From positions 62,001 to 126,000 of the forward strand of contig JAGYXB010001325.1 in assembly GCA_022495005.1 (NCBI GenBank): a DNA stretch of 64,000 nucleotides. The letters run 5' to 3'. The DNA is from Rhyacophila brunnea. Its lineage: Eukaryota > Arthropoda > Insecta > Trichoptera > Rhyacophilidae. Numbering within the stretch: the first letter of the stretch is position 1; every line of letters starts with the position of its first letter. Positions 35,970 to 45,418 of this stretch are shown here, one piece after another. The position numbers were made by a program, and so were the translations under genes. Below the pieces are notes generated by a model. That model did no database searches and was not told the origin of the DNA. It was given only the letters and a program-made list of their open reading frames with translations.

Positions 35970-36397
35970 GTAAAAACCTTAAATCAATTATAATATACTT
36001 TATCAAATATTTGCTCTTGTTACTTTTATTCGAAAAATTTGTCTGGTTGTTCCCGCAGTTTCTTGTATAAGTTATAAAATTCTTCTGTTAAAGTGCTTTC
36101 CATATTGATTTCATTGTCCCCATATTTTGCTACAAAGTTTTGCCATTTCAAATAGGAATTTACCAGCAAAAACTTTTCTGTGTTTGTGGTTTACTATCCC
36201 TCATTTGACGCTGAACATGATCGGTCGCGCGGGCTACTACGAACACTCTACCCGTGCCCGTCCCCGCGCCTATTCCGCGTCGTACACGCCTCATGACTAC
36301 GGCCAAGCGCATAGAGTGTATTTGGTAATTTATTGACCGAGTTCCCGCGAGTCCGCTTTTATTATCTATGGTGGGTCCATAAGGGCCAAAGGCCATA

Positions 36398-36750
36398 AAA
36401 ATAATGAAAGCAGTTTTACCTACCATTAAAACTCTTATTATTCTTGATGACTCTGAAGTCCCTTGAGATGTTGATCGTATTTTTCGCCTTGTGTTCTTCT
36501 GTGCTGGCCCCTTTTTACCCCATTTTCTTCTCGATTACTTATCTCTCTGGTTGCTCACCTTGTTTTACCGGCTGGCAGGACTGACACTTCTATCGTAGCG
36601 TGCTTTGTCTTTGGTTCTTCAATTTGATATGTCTCAAGGAAACCAGGTAGGTGTTCTCTGGACTTCAGAGTCAACAAGAATAATAAGAGTTTTAATGGTA
36701 GGTAAAACTCCTTTCATTATTCGCTATTGACTCTGAAGTCCCTTGAGATA
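36398..36750. repeat. DIRS terminal repeat and internal complementary region
   Basis: GAGTCAACAAGAATAATAAG at about 36667 followed by AATGGTAGGTAAAACTCC and ATTCGCTATTGACTCTGAAG is complementary, in its two halves, to the outer left end and the outer right end. In DIRS elements this region templates completion of the circular intermediate. The left inverted terminus precedes it. Confidence 0.85.
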
Positions 36751-36848
36751 TCTGTTTGTTATCACCTGGTAAAGCAAGATATATCCTGTAAGATAAGGTG
36801 GATGAACCTAACATGAGAATTAGGTATAACATCTCCTTGCTTTTAGGC

Positions 36849-38092
36849 TCAGTGCACGGGGCTGAACAAAGAGGTAAACATATTTTGTTCCCCCGCTGTA
36901 GAAGTCTGTGTGTCTATCAGTCTCTGGTAAAATATTTTAAAAGTAGCTTCTTGGCGCCAATTACCTCTCTGCAGGATGTCATCTAGGGGGTAGTTCTCTA
37001 ACCAATTTAGAGAGGCGACTGCTGATCGAGTACTGCCTGGTGATTCCTGTACCACTGCATCAGCGAGTACTGACTTCACCCAATTTCCGATGACTGCTCG
37101 AGTCGCAGGTTTTGGGGGGCCTCTTGACGAGATAAATAATGCCGGAATATTACCACCCTTTTCTCTTCTCTCATTGGAAACGCAGATAAGTTTTCGTAGC
37201 CAAAATACTGGATCGATGTTTTGGCAGCTGGAAGCGCTTAATTTACATCCAGATTGGCGGTGCCTTGATGTGTCTGTCTTGGAACCAAACACTGGCCATA
37301 GAATTATATGGTCACCATTATCGATTAGGCCATTATCCGCTACACTGAGTAGGGTAAGGTCATGAACCCGTCGTCCCGATGCGAGTAATAATAATATAGC
37401 TGTTCTGCGTGAAACTTCATATAGGTTGTATACTAGTGGTGTTGTTTTTTTTGAGGTAGTCCACGATTATTCTTGGATCCCAAATCGGTGGTTTTGTAGG
37501 TCTAGTCTTGCGGGTGGATATGGCTTTTAACATAATATGACGCACTACTATGTTACTGCTGATGTCTTTACTGATCATAGGTTTGCAAAAAGTAGCTATG
37601 GCTGACTTATGTACAAGAATAGTGTTATATGAAAGACCTTTTTATTGATAAGTGACCCAGGTATCTAGCCACTTCAATCGGCTCGGGGGTATTATAGCTT
37701 ATCGTGTTGTCCATGCACCATGTCTTCCATTTGTCCCATGCAGTTCTATAAGTCTTTAAAGTGGATGGTCGCCAGCCGGAAATGAGAAGTGATCTGTCCT
37801 CTACCGACCAGCTAGAAACTAACTCTGCCCACCCAAAATTATCCATAACTGGAGTGATAGGTCCCGGACTTGTGGAGGTGGATGGTTTGTCACCGTATCC
37901 ACTAGAAATGACTCCAAGTGCGGGATCGGGTAGGGGAGTTCCAGTGATCTCTGCTGTAGGTCTGCGCTCCAAAAACACTTCTTCCACCATGGGGCCACTA
38001 GTACATATTTTCCCCTTGCCATGTTCAGGTGTGCCAATACTTGTGGAATTAGATTCGGTGGCGGGAATATCCAGGCTAGTTTGAAGTCCCAC
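36849..38092 (-). pseudogene. DIRS tyrosine recombinase, frameshifted
   Basis: The N-terminal SAM-like part reads SGWRPSTLKTYRTAWDKWKT and WCMDN. A frameshift near 37650 leads to YNTILVHKSAIATFCKPM, and another near 37430 to VSRRTAILLLLASGRRVHDL, with the first catalytic Arg in the GRRV block. The C-terminal part has PGSTRSAVAS (His/Arg box region) and DDILQRGNWRQEATFKIFYQ with the expected Tyr near the end. Tyrosine recombinases replace integrase in DIRS elements. Confidence 0.85.
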
Positions 38093-38840
38093 TGTCGACT
38101 GAATGCATCGTAAAACAGTGCAAGGGCATCATTCGGATTTCGTGAGACATACGTTGCGACAACATGTGCTGTGTTGGACGCGAACAAGCCTACGTCTGGG
38201 AGTCCCCATCTTTGAAATAGGGGAGCTGTAGCCGCCATAACTAAGTGCCATTCTGGGATAATTTTGCTGCGTGAGAGATGGTCTGCCACGCAGTTGTATT
38301 TTCCTGGAAGGTATTGTGCAGCCAATGATATACTGGCCTGGTTGGCGATTTCCAGAATCTGTCGGAAAAGACTTAGTAGGGTTGCGGATGTAGGCCACCA
38401 CTGTTTTGTTGTCGGTTTGTAGGTGTAATTCTGATCCCCTGAGCGTTTGCTCCCGGAGTTGTATGGCTGAGAGTACTGCATACAGCTGGAGTGCCACGTG
38501 GATTGGCGTTTTGTTTTTATTGCAATTTTATTTTATTTTATTGCAAACGCGAGGCACGTGGCTTCATTTAGCAATGCAACGGGTGGCCTCTAGATGTATC
38601 TATAGTCTAAGGGTGGAACAGTTTGAACGGCCTTGGTTGTAGGAAACCGTTTAGGCGTTTTAGGTTGAAGACGGGTCGTTGACTGCCGTCTTGCTTCTTT
38701 ACTAGGAACAGGGTTGAGAGGAAGCTCGGAGATGGTTCTGCCAATTCCAATACTCCCGATTTCTTCAGTTTCGTGATTTGTGAAGTGATCTCCGGCGATT
38801 GTCGCGTCTGGAAATCCTTCTGGAATTGTACGGAAGGCAT
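37819..38840 (-). pseudogene. DIRS reverse transcriptase/RNase H, RT core deleted
   Basis: The RT N-terminus is present: ITKLKKSGVLELAEPSPSFL then STLFLVKKQDGSQRPVFNLK and RLNGFL. After RPFKLFHP the sequence jumps through a short AT-rich junction (about 38515-38610) into RNase H, so the palm with its catalytic Asp pair is missing. RNase H has LHLQTDNKTVVAYI, then a frameshift near 38370, then AAQYLPGKYNCVADHLSRSK. The following block EWHLVMAATAPLFQRWGLPD to DAFSRQWDFKLAWIFPPP is typical downstream of DIRS RNase H. The copy cannot make active RT. Confidence 0.85.
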
Positions 38841-38978
38841 TATTAGGGAGGTTTCTTTATAAACGGAATACGGGTTCCCATTATTATTTTTAATAATGGT
38901 GGTAGTTTATCCTTGGCCTGCCAGATTTCCTGGAAATGCTGGAGGCGTCCCTCTTTGAATGTGGTGAGGGAGACCCAG

Positions 38979-40067
38979 TCACGTGAGTCTAGGGTAAGTG
39001 CCCCTCGCACCACCTCCGTTATCTCTGGGAAAACCTCGGTTGGATGGGCGTGGGCCTCTCGGCAAGCCACCCTTAACCTGGTCTGGTATCCTCCTCGTGT
39101 ATCCCTGCCTCCGAAAGGTGTCCTTGTGTCCACCTGACGAAGTGCTATGTTGACTCTCCCTGCCCTGGTCAACCACTTTGGTGGTCTGATCGAAGACCTT
39201 CTCACGATCCTCACCTCTTTCTAGGAACCCCGCCAGTTTATCTTTATTGAAGATATGTTTGGCCCTAGGTGGGATCTTGTTAAGAGTCTCTCGGGTGAAG
39301 GTGTCTCTTATACCGGAGAGGATTTTCTTCCGCCTTGTCTGAACCAACTCTGCCCGTTTTCCACAAAGGATTCGGGTGACGTCCTCAGACACTTTGTTTA
39401 GTGCTGAAGAGGGCCCGAACTCCTTTACGACTGTCTCAAAAAAAGCCGTACCGATGGTGTGGTCGCTGACAGAGTCGACCACTCGCTGTAACGCGTCCCG
39501 AATACACTCCTTTTGAGCGAGCATCGCATTTTGGAGGCCGGCGATCGTACGCTCCATTAGATGTATCGTTTGCAATGAACGATCGTAGAGGCGTAACTCA
39601 TCGTTGAGTCCCAACTCAACAAAAGACGGGGCCGCCAAATATTGTTTTTGGGCTTCAGCGTAGCGAACCCCCGCCCAATTATCTGTGTCGAACAGTTGGA
39701 GCCTGGTAAGTTCCGCTACCCGAGCTTTGTCTGGCGTCGGAAAAGCAGGCTCCTGAACTATGACACTAAATACAGGCAACGGAATCCTGTTGGGGTTTTC
39801 CGCTGTTTCAGGCCTTGCGGGTGGCCGTAAAAAACTTACCCGAGAGTCGATGTTTACCGTCGGCATCTGCGGAGTAGGCACCACTGCAGGCAGACCCTGT
39901 TGGGTCAAGATTGAAAAAATCTGTGATACCTTGTTATCCAGAGACATTACTGTTGCCCTCAGTTCACCCACTGGATCGTCCAACAGCAATTCCGACTCAT
40001 TCGAGTCCGCGACGTTGCTGGCTTCATTACGCTCCATTATTGTACAAATTTCACAATTTAACTGCAC
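38979..40067 (-). CDS. DIRS gag-like protein
   Basis: An open frame of 362 codons starts MQLNCEICTIMERNEASNVA near the right terminus. It includes LDNKVSQIFSILTQQG (a possible coiled coil), RVAELTRLQLFDTDNWAGVR and KRAELVQTRRKKILSGIRD, and ends in an Arg/Gly-rich tail (RRIPDQVKGGLPRGPRP). Position as the first gene of a DIRS element and the basic C-terminus support a nucleocapsid-like role. A second reading of the C-terminus from frame overlap at 38843-39214 suggests the true end may continue into the pol frame. The frame itself is uninterrupted. Confidence 0.75.
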   Translation of the reverse strand: MQLNCEICTIMERNEASNVADSNESELLLDDPVGELRATVMSLDNKVSQIFSILTQQGLPAVVPTPQMPTVNIDSRVSFLRPPARPETAENPNRIPLPVFSVIVQEPAFPTPDKARVAELTRLQLFDTDNWAGVRYAEAQKQYLAAPSFVELGLNDELRLYDRSLQTIHLMERTIAGLQNAMLAQKECIRDALQRVVDSVSDHTIGTAFFETVVKEFGPSSALNKVSEDVTRILCGKRAELVQTRRKKILSGIRDTFTRETLNKIPPRAKHIFNKDKLAGFLERGEDREKVFDQTTKVVDQGRESQHSTSSGGHKDTFRRQGYTRRIPDQVKGGLPRGPRPSNRGFPRDNGGGARGTYPRLT

Positions 40068-40493
40068 TTAAACGTTTGAAAAAAATTTTTTCGCTTCTGA
40101 ACAAAGGAAAAAAGGTCAACTAAGAAGAACCAAAGGCAAAGCACGCTACGATAGAAGCGTCAGTCCTGCCAGCCGGTAAAACAAGATGAGCAACCAGAGA
40201 GAAAGTAATCTAGAAGAAAAGGGGGTAAAAAGGGGCCAGCACAGAAGAACTTAAGGCGAAAAATACGATCAACATCTCAAGGAACTTCAGAGTCAATAGC
40301 GAATAATAATATGTTAAGATTCGTATTGAGAACGGCCAGAACTTTTTGAAAAACTGTTAAACGACTTTCAGATGTTACAGTGTTTATCAGGGTAACTTTT
40401 TTATATAACGCGTGAGTATTATTTTTATTATCCTCGTTACTGACACGAATTACATGATATTAGTGAAAAAAGAATGAATTCCTTGGACGGTTA

Positions 40494-40690
40494 CAATGCT
40501 GCCAAGTCAAAATTTTAAATTTCAGTAAAATGTTTACAATATGTTGTAATACAAAATATCAGTAGATTTCTATTTCTCAATTTAGACGAGAAAAATTTCG
40601 CCGCGGGCCGCAGGTTCCCAATTTTTCATAGACGGCTCGTTTTTTTAGGATAAATATTTCGCAGCCATGACATTAGACATGACAACATTG
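40494..40690. mobile_element. Degraded hAT element of the CAGTGTTGCCA family
   Basis: The ends CAATGCTGCCAAGTC and GACATGACAACATTG are diverged. Flanks GACGGTTA and GTCGGTTG match at 6 of 8. It holds one GC-rich module with TTTCGCCGCGGGCCGCAGG. It is older than its neighbour at 40732. Confidence 0.75.
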
Positions 40691-40731
40691 GTCGGTTGTC
40701 TCTTGTGTACCATCGATATTGCATCCATAGA

Positions 40732-41267
40732 CAGCGTTGCCATGTCTACTGAAATTTCAGTAGATCTACTGATATTTTTGGCAAAATACTGAATCTACTG
40801 ATATTTTCTGAAATCTACTGATATTTCTTCATTTCACAAAATTCCCACAGCCGGGAAAAAAACTAGCCATTTTTGAAAACTTGGAACCTGCGGCGCGCGG
40901 CGAAATATTTTTCCTAAAAAAAACAAGCCGACCATGAAAATTTGGGAACCTGCGGCCCGCGACGAAATATTTTTCCTAAAAAAAACAAGCCGACCATGAA
41001 ACCGACCATGATAATTTGGGAACCTGCTGCCCGCGGCGAAATATTTCTTTTAAAAAAAACAAGCCAACCATGAAAATTTGGGAACTTGCGGCCCGCGGCG
41101 AAATATTTCTCCTAAAAAAAACAAGACTTCGACTTTGAAAATCTGGGAACCTGCGGCCCGCGGCGAATTTTTTTTCCTAAAACAGAAATCTACTGATATT
41201 TTGTCGAATCTACTGAATTTTTTTTACACATTCTACTGAAATTAAAAATTTTGACTTGGCAACACTG
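40732..41267. mobile_element. hAT element with five GC-rich modules, TCCATAGA duplication
   Basis: The ends are CAGCGTTGCCATGTC and GACTTGGCAACACTG, flanked by TCCATAGA on both sides (40724-40731, 41268-41275). The core carries about five tandem modules with CTAAAAAAAACAAGCCGACC, ATGAAAATTTGGGAACC and TGCGGCCCGCGGCGAAATAT. CAGTAGAT/ATCTACTG repeats flank the modules on both sides. There is no open frame. Confidence 0.95.
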
Positions 41268-41300
41268 TCCATAGATAATATACGTAAAATTGCTTCTTAA

Positions 41301-41540
41301 TGCCGGCGCTCCATTGGCACGCAAGTCAGACGATTTACAGTCTTCGGACTTTTTTTTCGCGTGGAGCACCCCAGGTCTGCGGACTTTTTAATCCGCAGAC
41401 CAGGCTCGTTGGATTTCAAATGCCGGCACTCCATTGGCACGCAAGTCAGACGATTTACAGTCTTCGGACTTTTTTTTCGCGTGGAGCACCCCAGGTCTGC
41501 GGACTTTTTAATCCGCAGACCAGGCTCGTTGGATTTCAAA
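41301..41540. repeat. 120-bp tandem duplication, each unit with a 9-bp-stem hairpin
   Basis: Units 41301-41420 and 41421-41540 differ at a single base (GGCGCT versus GGCACT). Each contains GTCTGCGGACTTTTTAATCC and GCAGAC, a perfect 9-bp stem with an 8-nt loop. A diverged, single, same-orientation version of the unit's first half occurs at 45086-45160 beyond the PIF element. Confidence 0.95.
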
Positions 41541-41691
41541 CACGTTTGATATTTTACTCGCCGAGCCGCTGAAATTCGTACGTTCACCACGCTTTACCGT
41601 CACATTATTTATATCTATGCCGACGGACGACAGCGCCATCATTATTTTACTGTCATTCAAAGTGTTCGGACATCTCACATCGATAACAACA

Positions 41692-44036
41692 ATGGTAGAT
41701 CTACGAGTGCATTCGAAAAGTTTCTTGGAAGATTTTATTAATTGTTTTAAAGACAACCCATCGTTGTGGAAGACGACCAGCCCACTATACAAGAATCGTG
41801 ATGCCAAGTCCTTGGCGTATGCGGAACTTTTGGAGATTTTAATCAAGGTGGAGCTGCAGGCAAGGGTCGACGATGTTAAAAAGAAAATACAGACATTGAG
41901 GTCGGGTTACAGAAAGGAGAGAAATAAAGTAAGGACATCATATCGAAGCGGAGCCGGCACAGACGCAGTTTATCTACCCAAACTGTGGTACTATAAAAAT
42001 TTGGAGTTCTTGAACGACCAAATGGAAGGTACGTAGGAATGCTTTAAAGCTATTTATTATACACGACGTGCAGATTATGAAATTGTCGTACCTAGCTCTG
42101 AAAGTGACATCGCATTAGATTAGCTACTATTAAGCAATTAAAACATACAGCTATGAATCATTTCTAGTCACAATAAAATTATTTATTCTTTGCTGAGGTA
42201 GGTAAGAAATAAAAATATATAGGTACGATCATGGCGGTGGAAGCGCGGCTTATTGAGTCGTGGTCGGGTCCCAGGTTCAAATCCTGGGTCTGACAAGTAC
42301 AAATTGAATTTCAATTTGTGTATGAGTCAGAGTATGGACCTAATATGTTGAGCAAGTGGCTGACATCCATTTCTCGTAAAAACAAAATCTGTCAATACAA
42401 ACCTTCACTCCGTGGAGGTCCATATTATGATCGGACATGGTCGAAAGAAGAAGAAAAGAAATGATCATGTAATCAAAAATCGCTCGAGTTAGGTTCCTTC
42501 AGAGACAATCAATAAATCGTCAATCATCAATCAAAATTAATGGTACAGTTTGGTTATGAGGAATACAGCGGAAAATACCCGATATACTGGATTACACCAA
42601 TTATACCAATATCAATATTAACCGTATGAAGGAATGGGTACTTAGGGGAGAGATAATAAAAACAAGTTTGAGTATTATGTTGTATTTTAACAATTTACAT
42701 TTTGTTTTACAGAATCGAGCTCAATATCCAGCATGGTGGACGATTTGGAAAACATGTCTCCTGGTGAGAGTTACTCCAACTCGTTAAACAACGAAGATTG
42801 TATTGAGGTAAAACATTTTAACTAAATTGTTACATTGGTTTAATTTATCTATTGCTTATCATACTTTCTTGCCATGTGACAGCCCCGGCAGTATTAAAAT
42901 ATTTTTCGAAATCTCCTCGCGCTTTCTTAGCATTGGCAGTCGAGTTCCAATTAGTCGTTGCTTCCAAAGGCGCTAAGGTGTCCTGTGACCTCAGTCCGAG
43001 CTCTATTAAACCTGTCTCAGGATTTTCCCTATCAAGGTCATGAGAAGGAGTATAAGTATGTGTTGATTTGCGACGAAGAAAGTTGTGCAGCACACAGCAA
43101 GTTAATACAACTGTATTGATATTTTCAATTTTCATGTTTATTGGAGCTTGAAAAATGCGGAATCTAGCAGCTAAAATGCCAAAAACATTTTATATAATTC
43201 GCCTGGCTCTGCATGTCCGATAATTATATATTCTTTTACTGTGATTTAATTGCCTTTGTGAATACGGCTTTATGAAATCGTTACGTAATGCAAAGGCTTC
43301 ATCGCCAATATAAACAAATGGCAGTGCACCAGAATTAGCAGTAGGTTTTTTTGGTGCAGGTATTTTTAATCTGCCTTCGTCTAAACGTTTGAAAAATCAG
43401 ATTTTCTCAGTACGCCTCCATCAGAAATACGTCCATTTGTTCCAACATCAACATAAATAAATTCATAATTAGCATTTGCAATCGCCATCAAAACAATGCT
43501 GTGGAAATGTTTGTAATTATAAAAGTGGGAGCTGGCGCCTGCAGGTGGCACGATTGCAATGTGTTTCCCATCAACTGCGCCCAGGCAATTTGGAAATTGC
43601 CATTTACTATTAAATTCTTCTGCAATCGTCTCCATTTCTTCGTGCGTATCAGGGAACTGCAACAAAAATAATCAACATTTTATTTACAGATAGAATATTC
43701 GCCTTCAACATCCACGTTGTCGACTACTCCAAGGTCGAATCTCAATAGAGCACCAGAACCCCATCGTTCAAACGAAAAAAATCGAATGATAGCGCCAACA
43801 AAGTGTTAGAATTAATCACCGACAAACTAAGCAAGACTGAAGATGAATTTGATGTTTTTGGCAAAATGATGGCCATGAAACTACGATCGATGTCACAGGG
43901 ACAAAGATTGCTGACCGAGAAGCTGATGCATGAAGTTGCCTTTATGGGACAAAGTGACAAAATAATGCCAGCAACTACTGTTCATACTCAACCAGTTTAT
44001 CGTATATTAAGCAAAAATGTACAAAAGCCGGTATAA
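41692..44036 (+). pseudogene. PIF MADF-BESS DNA-binding protein, one frameshift
   Basis: Exon 1 (41692-42028) starts MVDLRVHSKSFLEDFINCFK. It holds DNPSLWKTTSPLYKNRDAKS and KKKIQTLRSGYRKERNKVRT, a complete MADF fold, and ends in a phase-1 GTACGT donor. Exon 2 (42713-42807) follows TTTTACAG and restores the frame with SSSISSMVDDLENM to NNEDCIE, then GTAAAA. Exon 3 (from 43690 after TTTACAG) starts IEYSPSTSTLSTTPRSNLNR. A one-base shift near 43758-43764 (run of C) is needed to reach FKRKKSNDSANKVLELITDK and the BESS-like FGKMMAMKLRSM segment, ending at 44036. The partner transposase probably binds through it. Only one lesion was found. Confidence 0.8.
42231..42450 (+). mobile_element. tRNA-derived SINE, copy 2, in MADF intron 1
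   Basis: The B-box-like GGTTCAAATCCTGGGTCTG, the body GAGTCAGAGTATGGACCTAA and the tail CGGACATGGTCGAAAGAAG match copies at 4.4 and 50.3 kb. It lies in intron 42029-42712 on the sense strand, so splicing could tolerate it. The tail ends in an A/G-rich stretch. Confidence 0.85.
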
Positions 44037-44977
44037 TAAATTAATGTTTTTTTTATGAATAAATATCTTGTAAAAATATTTGTTTTTTTGTTTGTTTTTA
44101 TGCCTATAAACCTTAGCTTAAGCGATACAACAAATGGTAAGTATTTGAGCCATGTTAGCAAACCTATATTATTATGTGGCCTCATTTAGAAATCAAATTC
44201 CATGCTTGCTTTTCGAAGAATATGACTAGTATTACAATACATTCAACAGGAATACTTAAGCAGCTTGCTTACAGCCTATATGGAGAGTCCTGGCTAGGTA
44301 CAGCATTCTAATGGTCTATTGAATATTTAGCATGTCAACGATGGCCTTATTTGTGACTATATATATACCTAGGTATCTCAAATGCATCTTGTCTGCCATT
44401 CTTATGATGTTGCCGTCTATGATTTATATAGGTAAAACAATCCACTAAACGTTCACTTTATAAGACCAACCAACGTCTACTTGTTAATGATATATTTGTA
44501 AATTTGCCCAACTTTATTAGATGACGTATAATATAATACACACCTTGAAATATTCTCCTTTCAAAACGTCAATGATGACTTGGCAAGTTTCGGGAATTAT
44601 CTTGCCCAGAGTTTGTCTTCCAATCGCAGTTCTATAATGCAAGTCAGTGAATGTTCCGCTGGCAGCCAAAAATCGCAGGGTTGCACATAATCTATCATGA
44701 GGAGAAATAGCTTCCCTCATCATAGTATTTTTTTTTTAATAAATGGGGAGACCAAATTATACAGTTCTGTGTATACATCCTCCGACATTCGCAAATAATT
44801 GCGGAAATCGCTCGGTTGCAAACGCAATACTCGTATTAAATTTGTGTGGGATAATGTCGTTCGTTTCCTTATCCAATGTTTCACCCAGTATTTGTGTACC
44901 CTTTGCTTCGTTATTACATTATCTGCCACCCAATAACCCAAAAAACATAAAACGTCGGTATCATTTAACGCCATCAC
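42845..44977 (-). pseudogene. PIF/Harbinger DDE transposase, three lesions
   Basis: Exon 1 (44977-44544) has YWVKHWIRKRTTLSHTN, RVLRLQPSDFRNYLRM and, after a frameshift in an A-run near 44730, ISPHDRLCATLRFLAASGTF to VLKGEYFK, ending at a GTGTGT donor. Exon 2 starts at 43656 after TTGTTGCAG with FPDTHEEMETIAEEF. It contains CLGAVDGKHIAI (first Asp), then a frameshift in a T-run near 43391, YIGDEAFALRNDF (second Asp), and RTCRARRII, a TAA stop at 43190-43192, then NVFGILAARFRIFQ. The stop replaces the codon for the third catalytic residue (expected ENVFG). The end is WQESMISNR at 42845. Codon structure is otherwise clean. Confidence 0.85.
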
Positions 44978-45418
44978 GATTTAAACTCAATTTCTTTCAG
45001 TCCGATGCAAGTACACCTTAATAACGAAAACGCAAGAACATTTTCGAGTTTCGACTGATGTAAGAACAAAAATACAAAAGAATAATGCCAGCGCTCCATT
45101 GGCGAGCCAAAAGTCCGACGACAATAAGTCTTCAGATTTTTCTACGTTCTGCTACTGGCCAACAGACGTTCAACGTAACGAGTATATAATTAATTTGACG
45201 AGTAAAACCATAGACTAATGAGTAAAACAGTCGACTTTGACAGCATAGATAATATACGTATATCTGACAGTTAATGAAAAGACAAAAAGCAGTTCGCCAT
45301 TTCCATTGTATTATGAAATGTGTAGCCATCACTGAATGTTGACTTGCGGTCGCTGTTTGTGATTTGTAACAGAGCAGGTTCTATCGTATTACCGGCTTTT
45401 GTTATTATTTTCATCAAA

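Larger units (their letters stand above)
28631..36320. repeat. Two copies of element U in inverted orientation
   Basis: Left arm blocks (28631-29006 and 30266-31040) are reverse complements of right arm blocks (31275-32070 and 35970-36320) over nearly their whole length. Markers include the outer CGTGTACGACGCGGAATA, CTTGTATAAGTTATAAAATTC, CCTGTTTATTTGGTAAATTT, GACGTAATAAGG-type sequence and the inner GTAAGCTCATGATGGTTT. The arms differ by their insertions: a hAT pair in the left arm, a LINE in the right. Segment G (31041-31274) forms the spacer. Copy A at 21.6-22.7 kb shows the uninterrupted sequence. Confidence 0.85.
36398..40307 (-). mobile_element. DIRS-type tyrosine-recombinase retrotransposon
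   Basis: Minus-strand order is gag, RT/RNase H, tyrosine recombinase. The left terminus (36398-36550) contains GACTCTGAAGTCCCTTGAGA, ATGTTGATCGTATTTTTCGC and TTCTTCTGTGCTGGCCCC. The right terminus (40130-40307) is its inverse. An internal complementary region at about 36664-36738 joins sequences of both ends. These three parts are the diagnostic DIRS structure. No LTRs and no DDE integrase are present. The core of the RT is deleted. Confidence 0.9.
41600..45085. mobile_element. Nearly complete PIF/Harbinger element
   Basis: It contains both PIF genes: a MADF-BESS protein on the plus strand and a DDE transposase on the minus strand, each with introns. Exact ends are not resolved: I did not find a clean TIR pair. 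GCGCTCCATTGGC occurs in direct orientation at both sides (41308 and 45094), and CATAGATAATATACGTA occurs in direct orientation at about 41270 and 45244. A SINE sits in the first MADF intron. Confidence 0.75.
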
